64,000 nt of DNA from an uncultured Sulfurovum sp. (GCA_902727915.1 CACVAU010000064.1:24736-88735), one strand, 5' to 3'. Counted from the first letter of the stretch, positions 43,788-53,137 are shown. The notes: generated by a model not told the origin, from the sequence alone. Made by a program: numbers and translations.

Positions 43788-45011
43788 TTAGTTTTTAAGT
43801 TTTTTCTTTAAAATAATTTTTCCCTCTTCAACACCAGGTTGGTCATAAGTGTTCACATCTATTAACTCTCCTACCAAAGAGGTCAGAAGTTCGTAGTAAT
43901 ACATCAAACCCCCAATGCTCTCTTCATTCACTTGATCTATTACAATTTCATCTAAAGGAATATCTCCTTTATTGTGTAAAGACTCCATCACCGAGTTACA
44001 TTGTAAATGAATCAATTCGTGAAAAGCCACCCCATTTACATTGTCTAATGCTTCTAAATAAGGTAAGGTAACAGGAGGGATATACATCTCATATTCAAAA
44101 TCTTTTATCTTAATAAAGGTCACCGATTTATCGCGTGTGCCTTCCATAATAAGCTGTAAAAAAGAGTGCTGATCTTTAGGACCAATCAGCCCAATGGGGG
44201 TCATGCCCACATTAAATGTACTGTTACGTTGCTCTTTTCCTAAACTTTCACCCCAAAGTTGCACGTACCATTCAGAAAAATATTTTAATGTATCCGAATA
44301 AGCAAACAAACAATTAATATTATAAGTACTGTGATGCTTAGCATAGAAAATGGCTTTTTCAATCAATGAAGTATGCAGATACCCATTTTCAAAAAAGCTC
44401 TCTTTAACCTCTTTTGCTCCTTTTAATAATCCACTTATCTCTACACCTACTAATGCCAGTGGCAAAAGACCCACCACCGAAAGCACTGAAAATCTTCCTC
44501 CTACATTCTCTGGTAAATAGAAAACTTTCGACCCTAAGTCTTGTGCAAATTTATCTAGATTTGAATCTTTATCCGTAATAAAAGTATAGTTCGCTTTATC
44601 GGGTCTAGGAGCAAAAATATATTTAAAAATAGAAATTGTTTCAACCGTTCCTCCCGATTTAGAGATAATCAAAAAATGTGCTTTGTCCATATCAATCGCA
44701 GATAGATTCGATGCAATGTTAATGGGATCCGTACTCTCAAAGAAATGTAGTTGTCGCTTGGGTTTCTTAACAGGTTTTAAAAACTCATCAATCGCCTTAG
44801 CACCTAAAGAACTTCCTCCAATACCAAGTACCACAATGTGTTCAATCTTCTCATCAAAACCATCTACATAGGCTAAAATTTCACCAATATCTTGATCAGG
44901 AAGCTTATAATAGCCAATCTGCTTAGACTCTTCTTCAATTGCCTCAAACAAGATATCTCTGTTCTCTTTCTTAATATTAGTAGTATCAAAATATAATTTG
45001 GTCTGCATCAT
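43788..45011 (-). CDS. pgi: Glucose-6-phosphate isomerase
   Basis: Interconverts fructose- and glucose-6-phosphate. At 407 aa it is the short form found in Campylobacterota and some archaea/cyanobacteria rather than the 550-aa enzyme. Motifs are LGIGGSSLGAKAID, ISKSGGTVETIS (phosphate loop), the active-site Glu in LWGESLGKEQRN, and the Lys-containing C-terminus. It overlaps the phosphohexomutase gene (ATGATGA), so the two are co-translated. In this locus the pair would channel fructose-6-phosphate towards glucose-1-phosphate. Confidence 0.93.
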   Translation of the reverse strand: MMQTKLYFDTTNIKKENRDILFEAIEEESKQIGYYKLPDQDIGEILAYVDGFDEKIEHIVVLGIGGSSLGAKAIDEFLKPVKKPKRQLHFFESTDPINIASNLSAIDMDKAHFLIISKSGGTVETISIFKYIFAPRPDKANYTFITDKDSNLDKFAQDLGSKVFYLPENVGGRFSVLSVVGLLPLALVGVEISGLLKGAKEVKESFFENGYLHTSLIEKAIFYAKHHSTYNINCLFAYSDTLKYFSEWYVQLWGESLGKEQRNSTFNVGMTPIGLIGPKDQHSFLQLIMEGTRDKSVTFIKIKDFEYEMYIPPVTLPYLEALDNVNGVAFHELIHLQCNSVMESLHNKGDIPLDEIVIDQVNEESIGGLMYYYELLTSLVGELIDVNTYDQPGVEEGKIILKKKLKN

Positions 45012-46381
45012 AATGCCTTCTGTGCTTTGACAATAAGCTTATTGACACTCGTCTCATAAACCTTTACCAAATGCTCATCTACCGACTCAAAGCGTGTAAC
45101 CAGTACAGGCGTAGTATTACTCGCACGTACTAAACCCCAACCCTTTTCAAAGTTAATTCGTACCCCATCTACCTCTATAATATCCACGATTTTTGGGAAG
45201 TCAACTGCTGGGTCTTTAAGCAGTTCTTTGACTTTATCAATGAGTAAAAACTTCTCTTCTTCAGTCGTTTCTACTTTAATCTCTTCGGTTGAAAATACTG
45301 CTGGTAAGGCATCAATCTCATCATCAAGATTAATACCATCATTAATTAGCTCTAACATACGCAAGGTTGCATAAATGGCATCATCATAACCAAAATAACG
45401 ATGCTTAAAAAAGATATGGCCACTCACTTCACATGCCAAGTCAGCCCCTGTCTCTTTCATTTTTACTTTTAAGTTTGAATGCCCAGTTTTGTACATAATG
45501 GCTGTCGCCCCACGACGCTCCAACTCATCATACATCACCTGAGAACATTTTACCTCACCAATAACAATAGGATTATCCATCTTCATTGCATACAAAAGTG
45601 CCATTTGATCGCCTTTGATATTATGTTTATGCGTTAGTACAGCAATTCTATCAGCATCCCCATCATAGGCAAAAGCAATGTCTTTACCTTTTGCTAATGC
45701 TTCTTTAACATCCAGCAAATTTTTTTCCACAGATGGATCTGGATGATGATTAGGGAAAGTACCATCTGGTTCAAGATATAAGCCTTCATAATCCAACTCC
45801 AAAATATCAAAGATAGATGAGATAACCGTATCGACCACCCCATTTCCTCCATCTAAAACCATCTTTGTTTTCATCCCTTTAAGAGGGGCAAACTCCTTGA
45901 CCATAAAATTGATATAAGGCGTTTTAACATCAATTTTAGTATTATCCACATTGTCTGGAATTTCAATCTCTTGATGCGCAATAATTTCATCTCCCAAAGC
46001 ATAAATATCTTCCCCAAAGAAAGGGGCTTGACCCACCGTAATTTTAAAACCATTGTACTCTGAAGGGTTATGTGAACCCGTAATCATAACCGAAGCATCT
46101 GGCATCTGACCACTAAACTCAATGTAATTTGAATAATAGTTTACAGGTGTCGCAACCAAGCCCATGTCTAAGACTTGGCAACCAGCTGCATTTAAACCAG
46201 AGGTTAAATAGTCTCTTAGCACTGGTGAATGCGAACGTGCATCGTAACCAATCGATACTACTTTAGATTTTCCTATTTTCTTTCCTAAGAAATACCCTAT
46301 CAGTTTAACACTTTGCTCATTTAATTCTTTTTCAAAAATTCCTCTTATATCATATTCTCTAAAAATTGATTTCTTTATCAT
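45008..46381 (-). CDS. Phosphomannomutase/phosphoglucomutase
   Basis: AlgC-type alpha-D-phosphohexomutase, 457 aa, converting hexose-6-phosphate to hexose-1-phosphate. The phosphoserine loop ITGSHNPSEYNGFK, metal loop AYDGDADR, sugar-specificity loop CEVSGH and the phosphate loop RASNTTPVLVTRFE are all visible. Glucose and mannose forms cannot be separated by these motifs. Its coupling to pgi and the absence of a mannose-6-phosphate isomerase here favour glucose-1-phosphate as the product used by the exopolysaccharide genes upstream. Confidence 0.92.
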   Translation of the reverse strand: MIKKSIFREYDIRGIFEKELNEQSVKLIGYFLGKKIGKSKVVSIGYDARSHSPVLRDYLTSGLNAAGCQVLDMGLVATPVNYYSNYIEFSGQMPDASVMITGSHNPSEYNGFKITVGQAPFFGEDIYALGDEIIAHQEIEIPDNVDNTKIDVKTPYINFMVKEFAPLKGMKTKMVLDGGNGVVDTVISSIFDILELDYEGLYLEPDGTFPNHHPDPSVEKNLLDVKEALAKGKDIAFAYDGDADRIAVLTHKHNIKGDQMALLYAMKMDNPIVIGEVKCSQVMYDELERRGATAIMYKTGHSNLKVKMKETGADLACEVSGHIFFKHRYFGYDDAIYATLRMLELINDGINLDDEIDALPAVFSTEEIKVETTEEEKFLLIDKVKELLKDPAVDFPKIVDIIEVDGVRINFEKGWGLVRASNTTPVLVTRFESVDEHLVKVYETSVNKLIVKAQKAL

Positions 46382-46490
46382 AATTAAAACCTTTACTTAA
46401 GCTATATTTAAATTATAAATCAATTTAAGTTATATAAAGATTAAATAAATATAAATTATTTATTTTAATTTTATTAATAATATATATACC

Positions 46491-47681
46491 CTAAAAATCC
46501 AAATTAAACTTAATAGCTAATGTTCCTTCATTAAATTTTGGACCTTTATCTCCATCCCATCTTGTGGGTGTGTAGTAATTAGAATAGGTAATGCTTGGAT
46601 AATTTTTTCTGGAGTCTTTCCAACCAAAAGAGTAGGCATATTCACTGTCATTTGAACCAATGCTATCGGCTTTATAATACTCATAAACTGAACCTGAAAC
46701 AAAAAACTTATCATAGACAAAAGTTTTAGCTGAAAGAGTCAAACGGTTTTGTTTATTGGTAATATTATGCTTTAATTGTGCTGAAAGCATCACATCATCC
46801 AAGACCGTTGTTTTGGCTTTAATATACACCTTTTTACTGTTACTACTTGGCTTATATTTTACTTTTGCATTGAACTTAACAGTGTCGACCAATCTAACAT
46901 CTTCCACTTTAGTTTTATAAGAAAGTTCCCAGTTACCACTTTGAAAATTAAACCTGCTTTCATTCTCTTTTGGGCTAAATTTATTATTGGCGTAATTGGA
47001 GTAATTCCAAGAAAAGGTATCTTGATGCCAATCACTGTAGCCAAAGGAGTAAGAAAAATCAGGTTGATAATAAGGATTGGTATAACTGTTCAAATCTAAG
47101 CTTGTGGTCGCTCCCAAAAAATAATAAGTATGAGGATTAATCGTAAAAGTACCTTTTAAGGCTTCTCGTCCACTATTGGAATTTCCTATATTTTTTAACA
47201 TTGTAGAGTAACCAGCAGAAAACTTAAACCACTTATCAAAAGGCTTAAATCCTTTACGTTTTTTACCTTTATCTTCTTTAAAAAGTGCTACCTCCTCACC
47301 AATATGGTCACTTTCAAAGAGATCCAGTTTCTCCAGTTCTGTAAGTTCTTTTTCTTTGGTCTTAGAATACTTATTCGCTAACGCTTTTTGTTTTAAAAGA
47401 GCCAAACGTTTTTTCTCTTTTTCTCTCTTCTCTTTCTCTTTTTTGGCTGTATAAATTGCTTTTTGTTTTTGAAGAAGTAGTAAACGTTCAGTCACTTTTC
47501 TTTTTTCTTCTACTAATTTTATTTTTTTAGCTTCTTCCTGTTTTTTGAGAAGTGCTATCGAGGTCTTAAGCTTTTTTTCCTCAGTAGCCAACTTCTTTTT
47601 AAAAACTGTTAACTCATCTTTCGCCGTTATTAACTGCTCTTGGTACTTTTTCCTCACTCTCTCTAACTTTGCCAACTTCAT
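46491..47681 (-). CDS. Coiled-coil protein with beta-rich C-terminal domain
   Basis: About 396 aa. Residues 1-115 are an extremely Lys/Glu-rich coiled coil. Residues 150-396 alternate aromatic and polar residues (KWFKFSAGYSTML, YSFGYSDWHQDTFSWNYSNY) and end in aromatic Phe, like an outer-membrane beta-barrel. No signal peptide precedes this, which is puzzling for a barrel. No ribosome-binding site precedes ATG 47681, and the same frame stays open upstream through the end of the 1018-aa gene to a stop at 47787-47789. It may therefore be the C-terminal part of that exported protein, joined by slippage on nine A (47736-47744 region). Confidence 0.6.
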   Translation of the reverse strand: MKLAKLERVRKKYQEQLITAKDELTVFKKKLATEEKKLKTSIALLKKQEEAKKIKLVEEKRKVTERLLLLQKQKAIYTAKKEKEKREKEKKRLALLKQKALANKYSKTKEKELTELEKLDLFESDHIGEEVALFKEDKGKKRKGFKPFDKWFKFSAGYSTMLKNIGNSNSGREALKGTFTINPHTYYFLGATTSLDLNSYTNPYYQPDFSYSFGYSDWHQDTFSWNYSNYANNKFSPKENESRFNFQSGNWELSYKTKVEDVRLVDTVKFNAKVKYKPSSNSKKVYIKAKTTVLDDVMLSAQLKHNITNKQNRLTLSAKTFVYDKFFVSGSVYEYYKADSIGSNDSEYAYSFGWKDSRKNYPSITYSNYYTPTRWDGDKGPKFNEGTLAIKFNLDF

Positions 47682-47728
47682 AGCCAACTTAGCTTTTTTT
47701 TGGGCTATTTTTTTCTGATACCGTTCAA

Positions 47729-50700
47729 CTAGTCTTTTTTTTTGTTGGCTATTTTTTTCTTTTTTAAATAATTTTTCATATAAACTTTAAAAGGTTCATA
47801 CACTTCTTTACTAATGAGTCTATTTTTATAAGGAATATGATAGTCATAATTAAAGGGTCGCGTTGCCAACATAAAGTTCTCGCTGTTCACATCTCCTTGC
47901 ACAATCTTTGCTCTAGGTAAATTCACTTTTAAAAAATCCAAAAAATCCAAAGCTTCTTCTTGGGTATCAAATACTCCAATACGCACCACAAAATTAATGC
48001 CTTTGCGTTCCATACGTGCTAACTCTTTTTCCTCTTTCAATGACTCCATCAGTTGTTGAGCATCATAACGCAGTTCTATCTCTTTACTTTCAATATAATA
48101 TTTATTTTTCTCATCAATGGTACGTAAAGCAATTTGGTCATAAAGCTTAGGCTCTTTGGCATAATAAAAATTTCCATTTTTCTTATAATTTATCGATTCC
48201 AATACAGCTGCATTGGTCATGATATTTAATGATTTGTTCGTATGTTTAGACTTTAAAAAGACACCACCGTACCAACCATATCCCTCTTTATACAAACCTT
48301 TTACTTGTTCCATAAGTGTTTGAGCATAATCATCCGTATAACCATAAAGAGCATCATAAACAAAGGCTGCTTTGGTACTTAAAAGTCCTCTTTTATGTTC
48401 AGCTTTTCGTTCACGATTTAAATTTTCCCATAACTTTCCTTCATTGTAAATACTGTTCTGAATCCAATGAGGTTTACGATCAATTCCCTCTTCGGTTGAG
48501 GTTGCAAATTTTCCTGTAATGTTATATCTATCTTTTAACGCCAAATAAATATTAGACGAGTAATGCTTATATTTTAAATAATAAGGCTGCTCCATCATTG
48601 TCCACAAATAACTCTCACCATTGGTTAGTCTATCTTCAAATCCCATGGGGACTTCATGGTTATAAATGGCTTTATAGTCCAAGTTACGTTCATCAAATAG
48701 ATAGCTATAGGCTTTAATATTAAAAAATTTCATCGCATTATAAATATAAAACTCTTTAGCAGGGTCAACTATATCTATCGCACCCCCTTTATCTTTTCCA
48801 TTAAACCATCGGTCTTGCATTCCTTTTTTTAAAATTGCCCGTTTAAAATTCCACTTAGCTACTATAGAAAAAACATCTTGTCGATATTTTGGATAATCTC
48901 TTTGTAAATGAAAAAGTGCCGTCATTAGTTGCGATACAGAATATAAATCCCATCCACCAGCCCTTCCTGCTTTTGAACCATCTTTTTTAACCTTAGCCCC
49001 TGTTTTTGCGTTGTAATACAAATTCGGCAACTCTTTATTATAGAGCTGCATCTTCTTTAAAGTACTCATTAATTTAGCCATGCGACTATGAAAAACATCT
49101 TTATAAATAATGTCTAAAGACTCAGCTGACATGGTTGCCATAATGGTTTTTCCAATATGTTCAGGTCGAATCACTTTATATTTATGCCGTCCATTCACCA
49201 AACCTGTTTCAGGATTGTAGTTGTTTTCAAAATAGCTCCATGCAATTTTGGCCGATTGCAAACGCTCCTCTTCTCCAGCACAATTGGTACTGGCATTCTT
49301 CTCAACACCACCAGCATAAGGCTCTAATATTAAATGCTTCTTTTCAGTCGGCAAACAACGAAAATTATTAATGTTATTACGATAAGCATCATAAGTACCA
49401 CGGCTTTCAACTTTCTTCAATCTTTGCAATGGCCCCATTTTAGCCGAAAGCATTCCTTCTAATATAATGGAGTTGGTATTCAATGTCATTGCCTTATTTT
49501 GCCCTGGTCTTTTTTCGTAAATTCCTGCGTAATATCCCTTTTTAGGATCATAATTATTTTTTAAATAGTTAAAAACTTTTTGAGAATAAGGCGTGTTAAA
49601 TAAGTAATGCATTCCCAACCCAGCTTTGGTACTCACAGTTTTATACTCATCATAATCAGCTCCATGTTGATTGATGGTTTTCCATGGTTCACCATTGGTA
49701 TAGACCGTATTAAAAAGGAAGTAGGGGCGTCGGTCAATGTTGTCTTCGGTTACGGCTGTTATCTGCCCTGTTCTTTTATAACGCTCTTCTTGTACTTGAT
49801 AGATATTTTTAATGTATTGACCTGATTCAGGATCATCTACCCCATACTCAAAACCTAAGTACCAAAAGGGTTCACTCTCAACAAAGTTTGAAAAAAATGG
49901 ACGGGTATCGGTAGGAATTTTAATGCCATAAACATCGACCTCATTAAGAAACTTATATTGTCGTGCTTCTCCAGCATTATGTCCCCAAAGCTCATAACCA
50001 CGGGCAAGATACTCTTCATACCCCGTTAATGCTTCATGGGTAATATGCAGTTCTCCATCCTTAGAGTACTGTGCTCCATATAAATCACCCTCAACACTTA
50101 AAGCACGACAATATCGGTAACGAAGGGTAAGTTTCTCAATCGCTGGTGCAAGATTCTCTTCACACTGCTCAATAACATTTAAAGAAGAGAGTAAACGGGC
50201 CATATCAGCTGCTGACCACCCTGTACCATCTTTGACAGTTTTGTTAACATAGTTTACCATCTTACCTGTATTGGTATTATAGGTTTTATTAGGCAGTTCA
50301 TTATTAAAAAGATCCATTTTTTGCATGGTGGTTAAAAACTTACCCATCATCACTTCATAACGTGTCTGATCAATAATTCCAAATTTTTTAGCAGCAAAAA
50401 TGGCATAATTTGCATTCGCCCAGTCCCAAGTAGCAGCAGAAGGATACTTATGTGCTGCAGCTGTTAATCCTGTTTTTTCATTAAAATTGTTTTCGATGTA
50501 TTTCCAAGCAACACGTGCCATTTTCATCTCTTGAGCTGTTGGTTTACATCGTAATTCACAAGGTGATACATCAAGACCTGGTTTAATACACGTATCCTCC
50601 TCTTCATCAAAACTAAAAAAATTTGCATTTGAACTTGAAACAACTGCTGTAATATTAGCATCTGATTCAATAATATTAGAACTATGTTTAATCTGCCAAA

Positions 50701-50785
50701 AAATTAAAATTAAAAGTAATACAATAAGGAAAAGAGAAAGAATGGTGGCTATAACATAAAATTTATTATTTTTAATTGTATTCAT
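47729..50785 (-). CDS. Membrane-anchored double-DUF3131 protein
   Basis: 1018 aa. An N-terminal membrane anchor (about 10-32) is followed by two DUF3131 (glucoamylase-like alpha-barrel) domains: AWKYIENNFNEKTGLTAAAHKYPS to about 440, and AWSYFENNYNPETGLVNGRHKYK to about 880. A SPOR-like segment (NFVVRIGVFDTQEEALDFLDFLK, about 945-990) and a Lys-rich tail come last. DUF3131 domains occur in bacterial polysaccharide loci and probably bind or cut glucans in the periplasm. The frame ends KKKIANKKKD at a run of nine A, where a -1 shift would continue into the coiled-coil gene. AAGGATATATTAAT precedes the ATG. Confidence 0.8.
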   Translation of the reverse strand: MNTIKNNKFYVIATILSLFLIVLLLILIFWQIKHSSNIIESDANITAVVSSSNANFFSFDEEEDTCIKPGLDVSPCELRCKPTAQEMKMARVAWKYIENNFNEKTGLTAAAHKYPSAATWDWANANYAIFAAKKFGIIDQTRYEVMMGKFLTTMQKMDLFNNELPNKTYNTNTGKMVNYVNKTVKDGTGWSAADMARLLSSLNVIEQCEENLAPAIEKLTLRYRYCRALSVEGDLYGAQYSKDGELHITHEALTGYEEYLARGYELWGHNAGEARQYKFLNEVDVYGIKIPTDTRPFFSNFVESEPFWYLGFEYGVDDPESGQYIKNIYQVQEERYKRTGQITAVTEDNIDRRPYFLFNTVYTNGEPWKTINQHGADYDEYKTVSTKAGLGMHYLFNTPYSQKVFNYLKNNYDPKKGYYAGIYEKRPGQNKAMTLNTNSIILEGMLSAKMGPLQRLKKVESRGTYDAYRNNINNFRCLPTEKKHLILEPYAGGVEKNASTNCAGEEERLQSAKIAWSYFENNYNPETGLVNGRHKYKVIRPEHIGKTIMATMSAESLDIIYKDVFHSRMAKLMSTLKKMQLYNKELPNLYYNAKTGAKVKKDGSKAGRAGGWDLYSVSQLMTALFHLQRDYPKYRQDVFSIVAKWNFKRAILKKGMQDRWFNGKDKGGAIDIVDPAKEFYIYNAMKFFNIKAYSYLFDERNLDYKAIYNHEVPMGFEDRLTNGESYLWTMMEQPYYLKYKHYSSNIYLALKDRYNITGKFATSTEEGIDRKPHWIQNSIYNEGKLWENLNRERKAEHKRGLLSTKAAFVYDALYGYTDDYAQTLMEQVKGLYKEGYGWYGGVFLKSKHTNKSLNIMTNAAVLESINYKKNGNFYYAKEPKLYDQIALRTIDEKNKYYIESKEIELRYDAQQLMESLKEEKELARMERKGINFVVRIGVFDTQEEALDFLDFLKVNLPRAKIVQGDVNSENFMLATRPFNYDYHIPYKNRLISKEVYEPFKVYMKNYLKKKKIANKKKD
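47735..47744 (-). other. Nine-A slippery run, possible -1 frameshift site
   Basis: On the minus strand the end of the 1018-aa gene reads AAC AAA AAA AAA GAC TAG. A -1 slip on A-AAA-AAA, or one extra A from polymerase slippage, bypasses the TAG and continues AGA CTA GTT GAA into the open frame of the coiled-coil gene. Runs of nine A are known slippage sites (dnaX-type shifting, transcriptional slippage). Whether the slip is programmed, a mutation or a sequencing error cannot be judged here. Confidence 0.5.
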
Positions 50786-50827
50786 ATTAATATATCCTTA
50801 AAAAAATTTATTAGATTATTAATATAA

Positions 50828-50833
50828 ATTATA
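50828..50833 (-). promoter_or_regulatory. -10 box for the double-DUF3131 gene
   Basis: Minus-strand TATAAT (GGATATAATTTAT) lies about 43 bases before the ATG at 50785 in a very AT-rich 167-base gap. It suggests a promoter internal to the exopolysaccharide locus driving the DUF3131, coiled-coil, mutase and isomerase genes. Confidence 0.45.
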
Positions 50834-50877
50834 TCCTATTTTAAATCAAAAAATATTAAATTAAAAAATTATTATAA

Positions 50878-50912
50878 TATTATTTTAAATAATAGTGATA
50901 TTTTATTTTAAT
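50878..50912. repeat. AT-rich shared motif, copy A
   Basis: TATTATTTTAAATAATA, six bases, then TTTTATTTTAAT. The same two blocks with a nine-base spacer recur at 53100-53137, in both cases upstream of a minus-strand gene of the exopolysaccharide locus. A shared regulator site is possible; in such AT-rich sequence chance similarity is also possible. Confidence 0.35.
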
Positions 50913-50952
50913 CTATTTAAGCATATATAAAATATTATTTTTCTGTGATTAT

Positions 50953-52452
50953 CTATTGATTATTAAAAATTTTCTTATTAATAAAACTTCGACTTTCATT
51001 TTCGATATCAATATAACTCGGTTGTAATGAGCGATACCAAGGAATAATAGGATGCATTTCTCCTTCAACCCAAAAAGGAAAAATATTATTTGCATAAATC
51101 GCACTTAATATCTCAAAATCTTCAAGATGCTTAGATGGCACAATATTATCATTAAAGCCATGCACAATTAAAGTAGGAACTTTATACTCATGGAGTTGAT
51201 TAATCGGTGAATAGTCATTAAGCCAATCTAGTCTCTCTTCATCTTTTGGAATATTTGACAGTCTAATTTGTTTGGCTTTAGAAAAAATACGTAAATCTGT
51301 TGGCATACTATTAAAAATACTTGCTGAAATCTTATACTTTGGATTTATTTTTGAAATAGCCAAACTAGCCAGTTGTCCCCCTGCTGACTCTGCCATCACC
51401 AAAACTTTAGAACCATTGGCTTCATAAGCATTCGCATGATGCAGAACATGTTCTATGCCAATTTTGACATCTTGAACCATCTCTTTCATGCTTACCTTGG
51501 GATGTCGAAGTAGACGATAATTTATATTCACAGCCGTAAAACCCCTATCAGCATATTGTTTCGCAAGATGCGCATAATTCATCTTATCACCTTCTGTCCA
51601 CCCTCCTCCATGTACGTAAATCATAATAGGATTGTTTTTACTAGATTCTTTAAAATAGACATCATAATTTTGTAATTTATCTACACCATAAGGTAAATTC
51701 TTTTGAGTTATAATCTTATGTTTTGATTCATAAGCAATTTTATTAAAATGAAAACGTAATAATGCACCATAGTAACTTGGTTCTATCCTTTTCATTATGG
51801 GTTGAACTTTACGACTTTTTTTAAGAGGAAAATATGCTAATAACTTCTCTGCTTTAACCCTATCCTTTGTCAGGTAAATGATGCTATTTTCTTCCAATGC
51901 TTTTATCCACTCTTGTTTATAGTTATCGCCCACAATCAGTGTTTTTGACCAATACCAATCCATTTGTAACCCTGGTGATAACGCAATAAAAACTTCTTCT
52001 TTTGAAGCCAAGCCATTTAAACTTTTTTGAAAAACAATAATTGATTTACAAAGTCTACTCTTTTCATCTTTTTCTTGATTATGACAGGCTTTCAAAAGAT
52101 TCACAGGACTCTCTTTTAAAACTATCCCAATAATATTTTGACGAAAATAAGGAAGTAGATTGGTTTGTGCAATGGCAAGAAGTGTTCCTGTAAAATTTTC
52201 TCCCATTAAAATAACTTTTTGATAATTAACCATTGCCTCACGAATCTCTTTTTGCATGAGGCTAATGGTCTGATTGATAAATAAAGCTGAAGAGAGTAAA
52301 ATAACTTTGTGCTTTGAAACTTGGCAAAATTTACTTTCATTTTTATCTTGAAGTGTAAAACAGAGTATTTTTAGGCTTTGATTATTATCTGGGTTATTAG
52401 CATACAAAGAGAAAGAAAAAGAAAAAAATATTAATATTTTTAAAATTTTCAA
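50953..52452 (-). CDS. Secreted alpha/beta-hydrolase, probable esterase
   Basis: 499 aa with signal peptide (1-18, ending LYAN). The C-terminal half (about 240-490) is an HSL-like esterase: oxyanion motif YVHGGGWTEG, nucleophile elbow MAESAGGQLA, Asp in VHGFNDNIV and His in GEMHPIIP. The N-terminal half (about 30-225) looks like a second, decayed hydrolase fold, with GENFTG in the elbow position. It could remove acyl groups from the polysaccharide, opposing the OpgC-type acyltransferase. The start is TTG 52452 with AAAGGA upstream. It follows the CAP gene by 9 bases. Confidence 0.8.
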   Translation of the reverse strand: MKILKILIFFSFSFSLYANNPDNNQSLKILCFTLQDKNESKFCQVSKHKVILLSSALFINQTISLMQKEIREAMVNYQKVILMGENFTGTLLAIAQTNLLPYFRQNIIGIVLKESPVNLLKACHNQEKDEKSRLCKSIIVFQKSLNGLASKEEVFIALSPGLQMDWYWSKTLIVGDNYKQEWIKALEENSIIYLTKDRVKAEKLLAYFPLKKSRKVQPIMKRIEPSYYGALLRFHFNKIAYESKHKIITQKNLPYGVDKLQNYDVYFKESSKNNPIMIYVHGGGWTEGDKMNYAHLAKQYADRGFTAVNINYRLLRHPKVSMKEMVQDVKIGIEHVLHHANAYEANGSKVLVMAESAGGQLASLAISKINPKYKISASIFNSMPTDLRIFSKAKQIRLSNIPKDEERLDWLNDYSPINQLHEYKVPTLIVHGFNDNIVPSKHLEDFEILSAIYANNIFPFWVEGEMHPIIPWYRSLQPSYIDIENESRSFINKKIFNNQ

Positions 52453-52461
52453 AGTTTTCCT

Positions 52462-53037
52462 TTATTGTACTTCTTTTCTATGCCCAAGCTCCTGAGTCCA
52501 ATAAATTCCATAATGACTATCAGGATTAACCACAATGGAAATACCCATTTCATTAAATTTATTGTTCATTAGGTTCGTACAATGTGCAGGACTTTCAATC
52601 CAACGTTGGACAACCTCTTCTAAACTTGTAATACCAGCAGCAATATTTTCACCAATGATATCATAATCGACATAACCATGGTCATCTATACGTTCGGTAA
52701 AATAACTTTGGGTACCTCTATTATACCCAGCAATATCATACTGCGTACCTGAACCATCGTGTGAAAAAGTATTGGTCATGGCTAAATCATAACTATGCTC
52801 ATAAGCTGCTTCATACAATTCAGGATTACACTTTAAAGGCTGACTTGGACCAACAAAACCTAAACCATTCTTACAATCAATTTTTTGACTACGAATCTTA
52901 TTAATAACAGCCAATATCTCAGCCTTAGAAGGTTCAACAAATGTTTGTGTATCTGTATTACTAGAGCTACTCTCACCTGCTCCACAGCCACTTAATAAAG
53001 TAATAAGCAATAGTACTAAATGCACATTATATAACAT
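52462..53037 (-). CDS. CAP-domain (SCP/PR-1) lipoprotein
   Basis: 191-aa lipoprotein (lipobox LLSGC near residue 18) with a CAP domain. The family signature is visible: AYEHSYDLAMTNTFSHDGSG, IGENIAAG with the conserved Glu, and WIESPAHCTNLMNNKFNEMG with the conserved His, then GIYWTQELG. Bacterial CAP proteins are extracellular and of uncertain activity. Two internal Cys (CKNGLGF, LKCNPE) could form a disulfide. It has the best promoter in the window, indicating separate control within the locus. Confidence 0.88.
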   Translation of the reverse strand: MLYNVHLVLLLITLLSGCGAGESSSSNTDTQTFVEPSKAEILAVINKIRSQKIDCKNGLGFVGPSQPLKCNPELYEAAYEHSYDLAMTNTFSHDGSGTQYDIAGYNRGTQSYFTERIDDHGYVDYDIIGENIAAGITSLEEVVQRWIESPAHCTNLMNNKFNEMGISIVVNPDSHYGIYWTQELGHRKEVQ

Positions 53038-53070
53038 ATATATCCTTTTATTAATAAATTTCTATGTTAA

Positions 53071-53099
53071 ACTATAGCACTATTAGTAGTTAAAGTCAA
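53071..53099 (-). promoter_or_regulatory. Near-consensus sigma-70 promoter of the CAP-esterase unit
   Basis: On the minus strand TTGACT (53094-53099), a 17-base spacer and TATAGT (53071-53076) lie about 34 bases before the ATG at 53037. A good -35 with optimal spacing is uncommon in this window, where promoters otherwise show only -10 boxes. AAAAGGATATAT precedes the ATG. Confidence 0.65.
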
Positions 53100-53137
53100 T
53101 ACTATTTTAAATAATAATATTAATTTTTTATTTTAAT
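53100..53137. repeat. AT-rich shared motif, copy B
   Basis: TACTATTTTAAATAATA, nine bases, then TTTTATTTTAAT, matching copy A at 50878-50912 in 28 of 29 block positions. It directly abuts the -35 box of the CAP promoter, where an UP element or activator would bind. Confidence 0.35.
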
